Below are positions 8,302 through 14,059 of a stretch of 46,001 bases of DNA, piece by piece. The position numbers and the translations under genes were made by a program. Source of the stretch: a virus. The number at the start of each line of letters is the position of its first letter. The first letter of the stretch is position 1. The stretch is taken from the IMG/VR virus record IMGVR_UViG_3300031957_000640, positions 1-46,001 of that record; one strand, 5' to 3'. The notes below the pieces were generated by a model, which was not told the DNA's origin, ran no database searches, and saw only the letters and a list, made by a program, of their open reading frames with translations.

Positions 8302-8535
8302 ATGCAAATTAAAGATTTAAAAAAAGGTGATATAATTTTAAGTAAGCAGTTAGGTACACCAATAAAAGGCAAGCTATTGGAAAGCCCCAAGCAAGGAAGA
8401 GGATTAAAAAAAGTAATACTTGTATACGCATACGGAGAAGATATAGGAATGTTTAATGAGCATGGCAGTATATATATAAGTGATATAGTAGCAGTAAAAA
8501 AAGATAATAATTGGATTAACATAAAACAAGGATAA
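8302..8535 (+). CDS. Unknown 77-aa protein, possible small beta-barrel
   Basis: Unrecognised. The sequence MQIKDLKKGDIILSKQLG and later alternating hydrophobic stretches suggest a compact SH3-like beta-barrel, such as KOW-type or adaptor folds. This is a shape guess only. It has a good ribosome site (AATAGGAG) and follows the repeat-bearing gap, so it may open a new transcription unit. Confidence 0.65.
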   Translation: MQIKDLKKGDIILSKQLGTPIKGKLLESPKQGRGLKKVILVYAYGEDIGMFNEHGSIYISDIVAVKKDNNWINIKQG

Positions 8536-8539
8536 AAAA

Positions 8540-8701
8540 ATGAAGATAAAAGATATAAAAAAGTTTATAGAAGTTGCGCACAATAAAGAAATACCTAAAG
8601 ATGTAGAGGAATTCTTTAAGCAAGATAGAAAGGGAGTTACTATAGAAGATATGGACTTCATACATTTTGTAAGAGCAATGATAAAAGAGGTTAGAAAATA
8701 G
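8540..8701 (+). CDS. Unknown 53-aa protein
   Basis: Unrecognised charged helical protein (MKIKDIKKFIEVAHNKEI...). It starts four bases after the previous stop, with that gene's GGATAAAA end serving as a weak ribosome site. Its stop codon (8699-8701) lies inside the left arm of the long stem of the following structured element, so translation and RNA folding may compete there. Confidence 0.55.
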   Translation: MKIKDIKKFIEVAHNKEIPKDVEEFFKQDRKGVTIEDMDFIHFVRAMIKEVRK

Positions 8702-8900
8702 CCTTTAATGGAGAGTGTCTATGGGTCAGGTGATTAGTAAAGATTCTGCAGAATGAGAGTTATATCTCACTAAGTGTACTGGCATAGGCCGTTCTTAGAG
8801 TAATAAAAGATAATCCTTGGAGTTATAACCAAGGTGTCTAAGTAGGAATTATAACTTCCTAAAGATTGGTTCGAATCCTTTACTCTCCATTAAGGGCTAT
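8698..8900 (+). ncRNA. tRNA-like structured RNA of unknown class, about 200 nt
   Basis: Bases 8698-8716 pair with 8882-8900 over 19 positions with a single G-U wobble. Its inner seven pairs GGAGAGT/ACTCTCC resemble a tRNA-Ser acceptor stem. GGTTCGAATCC at 8868-8878 is a perfect T-loop motif, exactly five bases from the 3' acceptor strand. CAGGTGA at 8728-8734 resembles a D-loop. The middle is not a normal tRNA: it holds hairpins at 8743-8754, 8754-8769, 8770-8798, 8815-8834 and 8843-8861. The loops of the last two (GTTATAA and TTATAAC) are complementary and could kiss. No anticodon arm, CCA or open reading frame is convincing. A tRNA with a large insertion, or a new phage RNA, are the options. 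Confidence 0.6.
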
Positions 8901-8981
8901 AAGAAAAACTTATAAGAGATATAGATTGATTATTATAATAGTAGGAGTAACATAAAATAAAAAAAGAAAGGAGTAAATAAA

Positions 8982-9200
8982 ATGAGTAGAGCAGACCATA
9001 GCAAAGAGATGCAAGCTAAATTTAAACACTTTCAAAATAAGTGTGATGAGTTTGCAGAAGAGATGCAAAAGTTTAGAGATGAGTTCACCATAGATAAACG
9101 TATGCATATGCAAGAGGAAGACAATGCTATAAGTTCTTTTCAGCATAAAGTTGAAATGATGTCAGATGCATTTAGAAAAATGAAATTTAATTGTTTTTAA
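8982..9200 (+). CDS. Unknown coiled-coil protein, 72 aa
   Basis: Unrecognised. Charged and helical throughout, starting MSRADHSKEMQAKFKHF, with Met, Glu, Lys and Phe in heptad-like spacing, so probably a coiled-coil oligomer. A strong AAAGGAGTAA ribosome site precedes the ATG. It is the first gene after the structured RNA. Confidence 0.65.
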   Translation: MSRADHSKEMQAKFKHFQNKCDEFAEEMQKFRDEFTIDKRMHMQEEDNAISSFQHKVEMMSDAFRKMKFNCF

Positions 9201-9216
9201 AAAGGAGTAAATAAAA

Positions 9217-9489
9217 ATGACAAAAAAAGATTTTATACAGTTTAGAACATACATATATCAGGCCAAAAGAATATATGGTTTAGTAAGAATTAATAAGGAG
9301 TATCAGGAAGGAGAATATATCAGGCTAAATAAAAAAGATTTATTAGATAGACTTGATACGTATCACTTGGAGTATAAAGAGGATATGCCATTAGATGTAA
9401 ACACTTTTAAATTTTATACTAAAGATAAAAAAGTATTTTACTTTAATGATAAATGGTTAGGAAGACCAGAAGAAGTCTGGATAGATTAG
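9217..9489 (+). CDS. Unknown 90-aa protein
   Basis: Unrecognised soluble protein starting MTKKDFIQFRTYIYQAKRIY, rich in Tyr, Lys and Asp, ending with an aromatic-rich segment. It has the same AAGGAGTAAATAAAA leader as the previous gene, which points to a duplicated ribosome-site cassette or shared translation tuning. Confidence 0.65.
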   Translation: MTKKDFIQFRTYIYQAKRIYGLVRINKEYQEGEYIRLNKKDLLDRLDTYHLEYKEDMPLDVNTFKFYTKDKKVFYFNDKWLGRPEEVWID

Positions 9490-9499
9490 GAGTAAAAAA

Positions 9500-9694
9500 G
9501 TGAATGAATACAAGTACATAGAAGAACAAGTTAAGATAAGAGAAGATTACAAAAGTAATATAATAAGTTTAGAAGAAGGTATTGACAAGCTAATTGCAAT
9601 CGGATATTCTTATGAAGAGGCAGAAGAATTTTTAACTAAAGAGATAGAGGAGATATCTTTTATAAAAGAACGCAACAAACATGGAGGTAACTAA
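9500..9694 (+). CDS. Unknown acidic 64-aa protein with GTG start
   Basis: Unrecognised. GTG at 9500 is chosen because TAGGAGTAA lies eight bases upstream and no in-frame ATG follows before conserved-looking helical sequence. The product is acidic and helical (residues 15-55). The C-terminal half has a helix-turn-helix-like spacing (IGYSYEEAEEFL), but this is weak. Its stop overlaps the next ATG (TAATG). Confidence 0.6.
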   Translation: MNEYKYIEEQVKIREDYKSNIISLEEGIDKLIAIGYSYEEAEEFLTKEIEEISFIKERNKHGGN

Positions 9695-9927
9695 TGAGTA
9701 AAACAAAAGAGGCGCTGATGAAAAAGGCTAGCAAGGACTGGAATCTTATAAAAGAAAAGATATGTGAAAGCAGTTCAATAGAAGAGGCCATATATAAAGT
9801 TAATCAGATATTAGAAGAAGGTAAAATAGATTTACCTTTGGAGTGTGATAATGCAGATGAGTTTATAGAGGTAGTGCGTGACGAATGGGTTGATTTTTGG
9901 TCAGGCTATAAATATGGAGGTTGCTAA
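9694..9927 (+). CDS. Unknown 77-aa protein
   Basis: Unrecognised acidic, helical protein (MSKTKEALMKKASKDW...) ending WSGYKYGGC. It is linked at both ends by one-base TAATG overlaps, so it belongs to a coupled chain with its neighbours. Confidence 0.6.
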   Translation: MSKTKEALMKKASKDWNLIKEKICESSSIEEAIYKVNQILEEGKIDLPLECDNADEFIEVVRDEWVDFWSGYKYGGC

Positions 9928-10133
9928 TGCAGATAGAAAAATTAACTGATAAAGAACAATTAATAATAGATTTTATTAAAGATAATAAAGTAGATGTAGA
10001 CGAAGTTATAGATGCTATTATAAAATATAATGGTATCATAGGTGTTGGCCTTGTTAGTTTACAAGAACACTTAGTATATGCAGTTAAGAAACATTTTAAA
10101 CAAGAATCACTAGATAAAATAATGAATGGATAA
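9927..10133 (+). CDS. Unknown 68-aa protein
   Basis: Unrecognised. The ATG at 9927 overlaps the preceding TAA (TAATG) and has GGAGG nine bases upstream inside the preceding gene. This makes it a better start than the TTG six bases earlier. The protein starts MQIEKLTDKEQL, with two predicted helices and a Gly/Val-rich middle. Confidence 0.6.
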   Translation: MQIEKLTDKEQLIIDFIKDNKVDVDEVIDAIIKYNGIIGVGLVSLQEHLVYAVKKHFKQESLDKIMNG

Positions 10134-10326
10134 AACAATGACATCAGAAAATATAATAAGAAAAGAAGAATTACAAAAGCTAACTAACAGTGTAGTAAGA
10201 ATGCGAAGGGAATTAGAAATAATACATAGCGCATTGACACAGTTAATAGATAAAGAGATACAAGATTTAGAAGATGAAGACCGATACTGGAATCAACAAG
10301 CAGATGTAGAGAAGGAGCGAGCATGA
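10126..10326 (+). CDS. Unknown helical 66-aa protein
   Basis: Unrecognised, highly charged and helical, probably coiled coil at residues 15-60. Starts at 10126 or, with better spacing to GGATAA, at the in-frame ATG 10138. It overlaps the next gene by four bases (ATGA). Confidence 0.55.
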   Translation: MDKTMTSENIIRKEELQKLTNSVVRMRRELEIIHSALTQLIDKEIQDLEDEDRYWNQQADVEKERA

Positions 10327-10508
10327 AGTTAAGACAAGAACAAACTGTTAAACATACATTGGAATCTATATTAGATAAAATAGAAGAGAAGCTAGTGGAG
10401 ATGCAGACTGAAGAGTATCAACTAAACACAGAAGACTATGATATGAAAAAAGATTTTTTTGATTTGCTCCTTATGATTGATAAAGCAAAAAAGGAGTTAA
10501 AAAAATGA
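10323..10508 (+). CDS. Unknown helical 61-aa protein
   Basis: Unrecognised. Charged coiled-coil-like protein starting MKLRQEQTVKHTL, preceded by AAGGAGCGAGC and overlapping both neighbours by four bases (ATGA). Its composition resembles the preceding gene, so the pair may form a hetero-oligomer, though that is inference. Confidence 0.55.
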   Translation: MKLRQEQTVKHTLESILDKIEEKLVEMQTEEYQLNTEDYDMKKDFFDLLLMIDKAKKELKK

Positions 10509-10660
10509 ATTATGTTTTTTATTTCTTTGGATTATCTTTATTTATATCCGGAGTAGGAATAGTGGCTGACACTGATTCAGATATATTATTATTTGTTGGA
10601 AGTGCATCTATTGTTTTAGGTTTAGGAACACTTTATGTAGGAGGTAAAGCAGATGAATAA
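10505..10660 (+). CDS. Two-helix membrane peptide, 51 aa
   Basis: The peptide has hydrophobic segments at about residues 3-20 and 28-46, separated by an acidic turn (ADTDSD). That is a hairpin-like inner-membrane protein, similar in build to small phage membrane effectors or class II holins. It overlaps the upstream gene by four bases and the downstream gene by eight. Function unknown. Confidence 0.6.
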   Translation: MNYVFYFFGLSLFISGVGIVADTDSDILLFVGSASIVLGLGTLYVGGKADE

Positions 10661-10868
10661 CAATTTAACACCACAAGAGCATTGGGAGTTACATCAGGGT
10701 GTATGGAATGCCATAGGTTGTAACATGAAAGTTATAGAGCAAGATGAAACAACCATAAGGTATATAGATTTAAATAGTAAAAGACATAAAGGTTTTTATA
10801 ATAAATATACCTATACATCTAATGATAATCACCCATATTTAATAACTGTAGGAGTACACCATGAGTAA
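10653..10868 (+). CDS. Unknown 71-aa soluble protein
   Basis: Unrecognised. Starts MNNNLTPQEHWELHQGVW, with several His and Tyr. It ends VHHE, the last codons being part of the overlap with the next ATG. It is the first link in a run of junctions with an eight-base overlap of the form ATGnnTAA (10653-10660 and 10861-10868). Confidence 0.55.
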   Translation: MNNNLTPQEHWELHQGVWNAIGCNMKVIEQDETTIRYIDLNSKRHKGFYNKYTYTSNDNHPYLITVGVHHE

Positions 10869-11049
10869 GTATACATTGTATGCAAAGAAAGTTTATTACT
10901 ATCGTAAAGATATTAATGCTCAAGATATGAAGAGTGCAGAGAAGAGAGGTGCTGACTATGAGGCAGATAACAATGCAGAAAGATTGTTTGAACCTTCAGG
11001 TGAGGAATTTTATATAACAAGTATAGAGGAGAATGATGATGCAGTATAG
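10861..11049 (+). CDS. Unknown 62-aa protein
   Basis: Unrecognised soluble protein (MSKYTLYAKKVYYYRKD...), ending in the acidic tail EENDDAV. That tail is encoded by GAGGAGAATGATGATG, which in the +1 frame supplies the ribosome site and three consecutive ATGs for the next gene. Confidence 0.55.
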   Translation: MSKYTLYAKKVYYYRKDINAQDMKSAEKRGADYEADNNAERLFEPSGEEFYITSIEENDDAV

Positions 11050-11245
11050 AATATACAGACACCCAGAGGGTATTGGATTAAATGGTAAAGAGTTTGCAGT
11101 AGATGATAAAAAAGATATTATACTTTTTAATACTGTTAATGATGCTGAAAAGTTTTTAGTAAAAGCCATAGGAAAAAAAGTAACCAGAGTAGAGCTAGAA
11201 GATAATCATGGACTACATATAGAGGAGAATGATGATGACGTATAA
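11033..11245 (+). CDS. Unknown 70-aa protein with triple ATG start
   Basis: Unrecognised. Three consecutive ATGs (11033, 11036, 11039) follow GAGGAG. The last has the best spacing. The protein reads (MM)MQYRIYRHPEGIGL and ends EENDDDV, almost the same acidic tail as the preceding protein, again produced by a GAGGAGAATGATGATG junction. Confidence 0.55.
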   Translation: MMMQYRIYRHPEGIGLNGKEFAVDDKKDIILFNTVNDAEKFLVKAIGKKVTRVELEDNHGLHIEENDDDV

Positions 11246-11663
11246 AGAAAAATATGAACAGCTAGCAGAACAGTTAGTTGGAGATGATGCTATATATAAT
11301 TATACTCAAGAAGAATTAATTAATGAAGTTAATAGATTAAAAGATATAGAGAAGAAATATTTTGATGGAGTTAAACCAAAAATAGATACAGTAACATTAA
11401 CCTTAATTAATAAACTAAAGAGGATAGATGATACAATCAATGAAGGTGCTTGGGAGTATATACATCTAGGAGATATATTAAGATTACAAGATGCTTTCCA
11501 AGAAGCTATTAATCACTATGACCTAAAGAAAGAAGGTGGTATACACGACTATGGAGCAGACAAAGGTAAGTACCAACAGTTTTATCATAGTGATTATGTA
11601 TGTTATACAGACCCAAAAGCATTTGACCCTAGCAAAGTAGAGGAGGAAGATGATGATGAGTAA
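11229..11663 (+). CDS. Unknown 144-aa acidic protein
   Basis: Unrecognised. Triple ATG (11229, 11232, 11235) after GAGGAG. The protein is acidic, helical in the first 110 residues, then Tyr-rich (YQQFYHSDYVCYTD), ending EEEDDDE. It is one of the larger proteins of the small-gene array. Its last eight bases, ATGAGTAA, overlap the start of the zinc-ribbon peptide. Confidence 0.6.
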   Translation: MMMTYKEKYEQLAEQLVGDDAIYNYTQEELINEVNRLKDIEKKYFDGVKPKIDTVTLTLINKLKRIDDTINEGAWEYIHLGDILRLQDAFQEAINHYDLKKEGGIHDYGADKGKYQQFYHSDYVCYTDPKAFDPSKVEEEDDDE

Positions 11664-11805
11664 AGACCATTATGATGACACAATTTATGACAGAGAATGT
11701 GATAACTGTGGAGAAAATACGAATGCCTTTGTAGGTTACTTACAAAGTTTTAAAATTTATTGTGAAGATTGTTGCCCAAATAATTATGGAGAAGATGATG
11801 AGTAA
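11650..11805 (+). CDS. Small zinc-ribbon-like peptide, 49-51 aa
   Basis: ATGs at 11650, 11653 and 11656 are in frame, and 11656 (MSKDHYDDTIYD) is the likely start. Two knuckles, CDNC (C15, C18) and CEDC/C (C37, C40, C41), about 20 residues apart give the spacing of a treble-clef or zinc-ribbon fold. Such peptides often bind nucleic acid or host RNA polymerase, but that is inference. It ends in the acidic GEDDE and overlaps the next start by eight bases. Confidence 0.6.
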   Translation: MMMSKDHYDDTIYDRECDNCGENTNAFVGYLQSFKIYCEDCCPNNYGEDDE

Positions 11806-12055
11806 ATATAAATATAGATTAGAAGAATGGTCAGAAGATACACGAAGTTATACTATAGAATGTGACATAAAACTTTCAAAAGATGAAGTAGATTTTGCAA
11901 TTTCTGAAGCAGATATAAATTATGAAGAGTCAGAAACAACACATAAAATTCCATTAGGTGATGGTACTATTGTACACGTTACCTATCATGGTAATGAATG
12001 GGGTGATGGAAGTTCAGAGATAACAGAAGGACAGGAGGACTTAGCAGATGATTAA
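11795..12055 (+). CDS. Unknown acidic 86-aa protein
   Basis: Unrecognised. I place the start at 11795 (MMSKYKYRLEEW) because GGAGAAG lies just upstream. The longer frame from 11762 would read through the tail of the zinc-ribbon gene. The product is acidic and predicted alpha/beta, with a Gly-rich strand pair (HKIPLGDGTIVHVTYHGNEW). Ends DLADD, encoded by the eight-base overlap with the glutaredoxin start. Confidence 0.6.
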   Translation: MMSKYKYRLEEWSEDTRSYTIECDIKLSKDEVDFAISEADINYEESETTHKIPLGDGTIVHVTYHGNEWGDGSSEITEGQEDLADD

Positions 12056-12287
12056 ATATATTATATACACACAAAAGAATTGCGTATACTGTGCAGAGGC
12101 AAAGTCATTACTAGCTGAGTGTGATGAGGCATATGAAGAGAGAGAACTAGATACTAAAGAAAAGATAAAAAGATTTAAAGAGGCCGGACATAAAACTGTA
12201 CCACAAATCTTTCTACACATAGGAGGATTTCATGACTTAGAAGAGTTTATGTTTGGAGATAAAAAAAAGGAGACAAAGAATGACTAA
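12048..12287 (+). CDS. grx: Glutaredoxin, 79 aa
   Basis: Thiol-disulphide oxidoreductase. Dithiol active site C12-V-Y-C15, the cis-Pro motif T50-V-P52 and the glutathione-binding GG at 59-60 are all present in a single domain of normal glutaredoxin length. The likely role is to keep phage enzymes reduced, most obviously to regenerate the C-terminal cysteine pair of the ribonucleotide reductase at 21519. That pairing is inference from known biochemistry. Linked on both sides by eight-base ATGnnTAA overlaps. Confidence 0.9.
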   Translation: MIKYIIYTQKNCVYCAEAKSLLAECDEAYEERELDTKEKIKRFKEAGHKTVPQIFLHIGGFHDLEEFMFGDKKKETKND

Positions 12288-12624
12288 AGAATATTTTATA
12301 GACGAGCCTACATTTTTAGAATTAAGTTGTGAACTTGCAGATAGAATGTTACAGAAGAAGGCCGGCAAGAACTACAAGAAATTTATAACTGTAGATAAAA
12401 AAGGTGTGGAGGTATATACTGATAAAGCACAATTATTATTTGAAGAATACCTAGAAGAGGTTACAGATATTTTGGTATTAAATAATATATGTCCAGATAA
12501 TTTTGAAGAAGACGTAGAATTTATGCCGGACTTAAAGTTAGTAGATGATGTACAACCAGAAGCAAAGATATTACCTTTCAAGGGACAGATAGGTGCTATA
12601 TCAGGAGAAAAAAAAGATGAGTAA
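12280..12624 (+). CDS. Unknown 114-aa protein
   Basis: Unrecognised. The ATG at 12280 follows AAGGAGACAAAG, which decides it over an upstream in-frame ATG at 12253. The product is soluble, acidic and mixed alpha/beta. A central segment (LLFEEYLEEVTDILVLNNI) is helical and the tail Lys/Glu-rich. Overlaps both neighbours by eight bases. Confidence 0.6.
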   Translation: MTKEYFIDEPTFLELSCELADRMLQKKAGKNYKKFITVDKKGVEVYTDKAQLLFEEYLEEVTDILVLNNICPDNFEEDVEFMPDLKLVDDVQPEAKILPFKGQIGAISGEKKDE

Positions 12625-12796
12625 AAGAATATTAAAAGCAGTAAGAGAAGCTAGCATATCTATAGCATCTTGTTTAGATGAACCTAGTAAAGTAACTAAA
12701 AAAGATTTGGAACATATACAAGACCAGATAACTAAGATAGAAAATTATTTAACACCTTTTTATTTAGAAGAGTTAGAGGAAATAAGAAATGAATAG
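12617..12796 (+). CDS. Unknown basic 59-aa protein
   Basis: Unrecognised. Start at 12617 (MSKRILKAVREASISI) after AGGAGAAAA. The longer frame from 12593 adds only residues coded by the ribosome-site region. Helical, with a basic N-terminus and acidic C-terminus. It is the last gene before the promoter at 12800. Confidence 0.55.
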   Translation: MSKRILKAVREASISIASCLDEPSKVTKKDLEHIQDQITKIENYLTPFYLEELEEIRNE

Positions 12797-12799
12797 GAG

Positions 12800-12828
12800 T
12801 TGCATAGAATAAATATCTATGGTATAAT
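12800..12828 (+). promoter_or_regulatory. Sigma-70 promoter with extended -10 and spacer dyad
   Basis: TTGCAT (12800-12805), 17-base spacer, TATAAT (12823-12828) preceded by TGG. CATAG (12803-12807) and CTATG (12817-12821) form an inverted repeat ending at the extended -10. It would re-start transcription in the small-gene array, ahead of 12843 and the genes leading to the primase-helicase. Confidence 0.65.
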
Positions 12829-12842
12829 AAGGATAGAAAATT

Positions 12843-12974
12843 ATGATAAAAATAAAACAAATAATTAGAGTACCTTATGTTGTGTTAAATAATTTACTTG
12901 ACACAAGATATAGGAGAAAGATTATGAAGAAAAATAAAAGGAGAAAGAAAAATGTTTCTGATAGCACATTATAA
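12843..12974 (+). CDS. Short basic peptide, 43 aa
   Basis: Unrecognised ORF directly downstream of the promoter, with ATG at 12843 after GGATAGAAAA. Very rich in Lys and Arg in its second half (RYRRKIMKKNKRRKK), so it could bind nucleic acid. It overlaps the next gene by 23 bases, and its second half contains that gene's ribosome site. Coding status is uncertain. Confidence 0.4.
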   Translation: MIKIKQIIRVPYVVLNNLLDTRYRRKIMKKNKRRKKNVSDSTL

Positions 12975-13164
12975 ATTTATGTCAAGTAAAAATTTAAGAA
13001 GGTGTGAATGGACTGAGAAATTTCCTATTGACCAATTAGTTGATGATGAAAATAAAGTATTAACTTTTAAAACTGAGAAGGAAGCAAAAGAGGCAATGGT
13101 ATCTTGGGGAGTTGATTTAGGTTTAGCCGAGCAGTCCGGTGTAGTGATAGAGAGAATACAATGA
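12952..13164 (+). CDS. Unknown 70-aa protein
   Basis: Unrecognised soluble protein starting MFLIAHYKFMSSKNLRR, preceded by AAAGGAGAAAG. Contains a helix with a KEAKEAM pattern and a closing beta segment. Its TGA overlaps the next ATG (ATGA). Confidence 0.6.
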   Translation: MFLIAHYKFMSSKNLRRCEWTEKFPIDQLVDDENKVLTFKTEKEAKEAMVSWGVDLGLAEQSGVVIERIQ

Positions 13165-13253
13165 TATGTGCACAGTTCACATTATATTATTTTCTTGGTG
13201 GAATTTTAATAGGAATGTTTATAATTTTATTAGCTTATTTATTAGCTAGATAG
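13161..13253 (+). CDS. Single-helix membrane peptide, 30 aa
   Basis: ATG at 13161 overlaps the preceding TGA. The product is almost entirely one membrane helix (LYYFLGGILIGMFIILLAYLL) with Arg at the end. Its tail TAGGAG supplies the ribosome site of the next gene. Very short, but tightly placed between two real genes. Confidence 0.5.
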   Translation: MICAQFTLYYFLGGILIGMFIILLAYLLAR

Positions 13254-13261
13254 GAGTAACA

Positions 13262-13489
13262 ATGTACGACCCAGTGGTATTAAATATATTAGAAAAGAAT
13301 GTTAAGGATTTACAAGAACAATTAGTAAATGCTAACAAAAGAATTAAAAGATTAACAGACGAGAACTATAAGTTAAGAAGAGAAATAGAATTAGTAAAAG
13401 ATAATGGTAAAAGAATTATCAATGATAAAGGAAGTGCGTGGATAGGAGATGCTGAGATGCCTGATGCCGGCCATTTAAAAGATGAGTAG
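13262..13489 (+). CDS. Coiled-coil protein, 75 aa
   Basis: Residues 5-50 form a clear Leu/Ile heptad coiled coil (ILEKNVKDLQEQLVNANK). The tail is Gly/Asp-rich and ends KDE. Strong TAGGAG ribosome site. Eight-base overlap (ATGAGTAG) with the next membrane peptide. Function unknown. Confidence 0.65.
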   Translation: MYDPVVLNILEKNVKDLQEQLVNANKRIKRLTDENYKLRREIELVKDNGKRIINDKGSAWIGDAEMPDAGHLKDE

Positions 13490-13622
13490 TGCCAGGGATA
13501 GGAGATTTAAAGCTACAGGTTCTTGGTTTCAAAGTCCAAGTAAAGTTAAATACTTATGGGTAAATAATATATTTCCTATATTATTACTTGTAAGTTTATT
13601 TTTTTTGTTATATAATTATTAG
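13482..13622 (+). CDS. Small tail-anchored membrane protein, 46 aa
   Basis: Starts MSSARDRRFKATGSWF, a basic aromatic head, followed by one membrane helix at about residues 29-46 (IFPILLLVSLFFLLYNY). The eight-base overlap with the upstream gene and the stop codon forming TAGGAG for the next gene support it. Function unknown. Confidence 0.55.
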   Translation: MSSARDRRFKATGSWFQSPSKVKYLWVNNIFPILLLVSLFFLLYNY

Positions 13623-13632
13623 GAGAATTAAG

Positions 13633-13818
13633 ATGCAGAATCTTTGGGATAAAGATGAGAAGAGAATGTACAGAAAATTATTTAAAGAATATAAACGAGA
13701 AGGTTGTTCAAATGAAGAGGCAAGTATGCTAGCGAAACAGGATTGTAAAAACAGTATTGGCCTTGATATTTATTCAGCAGAATTAGTATACAATAAAACT
13801 TTAAAAGATTTTGATTGA
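13633..13818 (+). CDS. Unknown 61-aa protein
   Basis: Unrecognised soluble helical protein (MQNLWDKDEKRMYRKLF...), charged, with two Cys. It has a good TAGGAGAATT ribosome site provided by the previous stop. No domain recognised. Confidence 0.6.
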   Translation: MQNLWDKDEKRMYRKLFKEYKREGCSNEEASMLAKQDCKNSIGLDIYSAELVYNKTLKDFD

Positions 13819-13822
13819 CATT

Positions 13823-13969
13823 ATGAAAAAATTTATTATAATAATTAAATATATATATAATATAATTAATAATTATTTATTAAAATATATAATAAATATA
13901 TTTATATTATTAATATCCTTATGGGTATTATATGTATTTATTATGATGATATATTATACATTTAAATAA
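13823..13969 (+). CDS. Ile-rich membrane peptide, 48 aa
   Basis: An uninterrupted frame in extremely AT-rich DNA gives a peptide starting MKKFIIIIKYIYNIINNY with a hydrophobic segment at about residues 24-46. It begins four bases after the previous stop, without a clear ribosome site. The low-complexity DNA makes coding status uncertain. Confidence 0.4.
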   Translation: MKKFIIIIKYIYNIINNYLLKYIINIFILLISLWVLYVFIMMIYYTFK

Positions 13970-13981
13970 AGGAATAAAAAT

Positions 13982-14059
13982 ATGTGGTTAGAAGTATTAA
14001 TAATATACACAGTAATATACACATTCATAGGGTTGAATAACTCTGCGAGTATGTTATAG
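13982..14059 (+). CDS. 25-aa membrane leader peptide coupled to primase-helicase
   Basis: ATG at 13982 after AAAGGAATAAAA opens 26 codons: MWLEVLIIYTVIYTFIGLNN and five more residues. The TAG stop (14057-14059) shares its G with the GTG start of the primase-helicase (TAGTG). Translation of this short ORF probably delivers ribosomes to that GTG, which has no ribosome site of its own. Confidence 0.5.
   Translation: MWLEVLIIYTVIYTFIGLNNSASML

Noticed and set aside
8734-8787. tmRNA reading of the tRNA-like element, with a possible tag ending NESYISLSVLA
   Set aside because: The tag does not end in the usual AA, the acceptor lacks the G3-U70 alanine signal, the 5' GGATTCGAC tmRNA motif is absent and the RNA is far shorter than known one-piece tmRNAs.
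8710-8889. tRNA gene interrupted by a group I intron
   Set aside because: The extra sequence is only about 110 bases, too short for a group I core, and the conserved P7-type elements are not visible.
8698-8900. MITE-like mobile element with 19-bp terminal inverted repeats
   Set aside because: No clear target-site duplication abuts both ends and no second copy is present in the window. The T-loop and acceptor-like features favour an RNA. It is not fully excluded.
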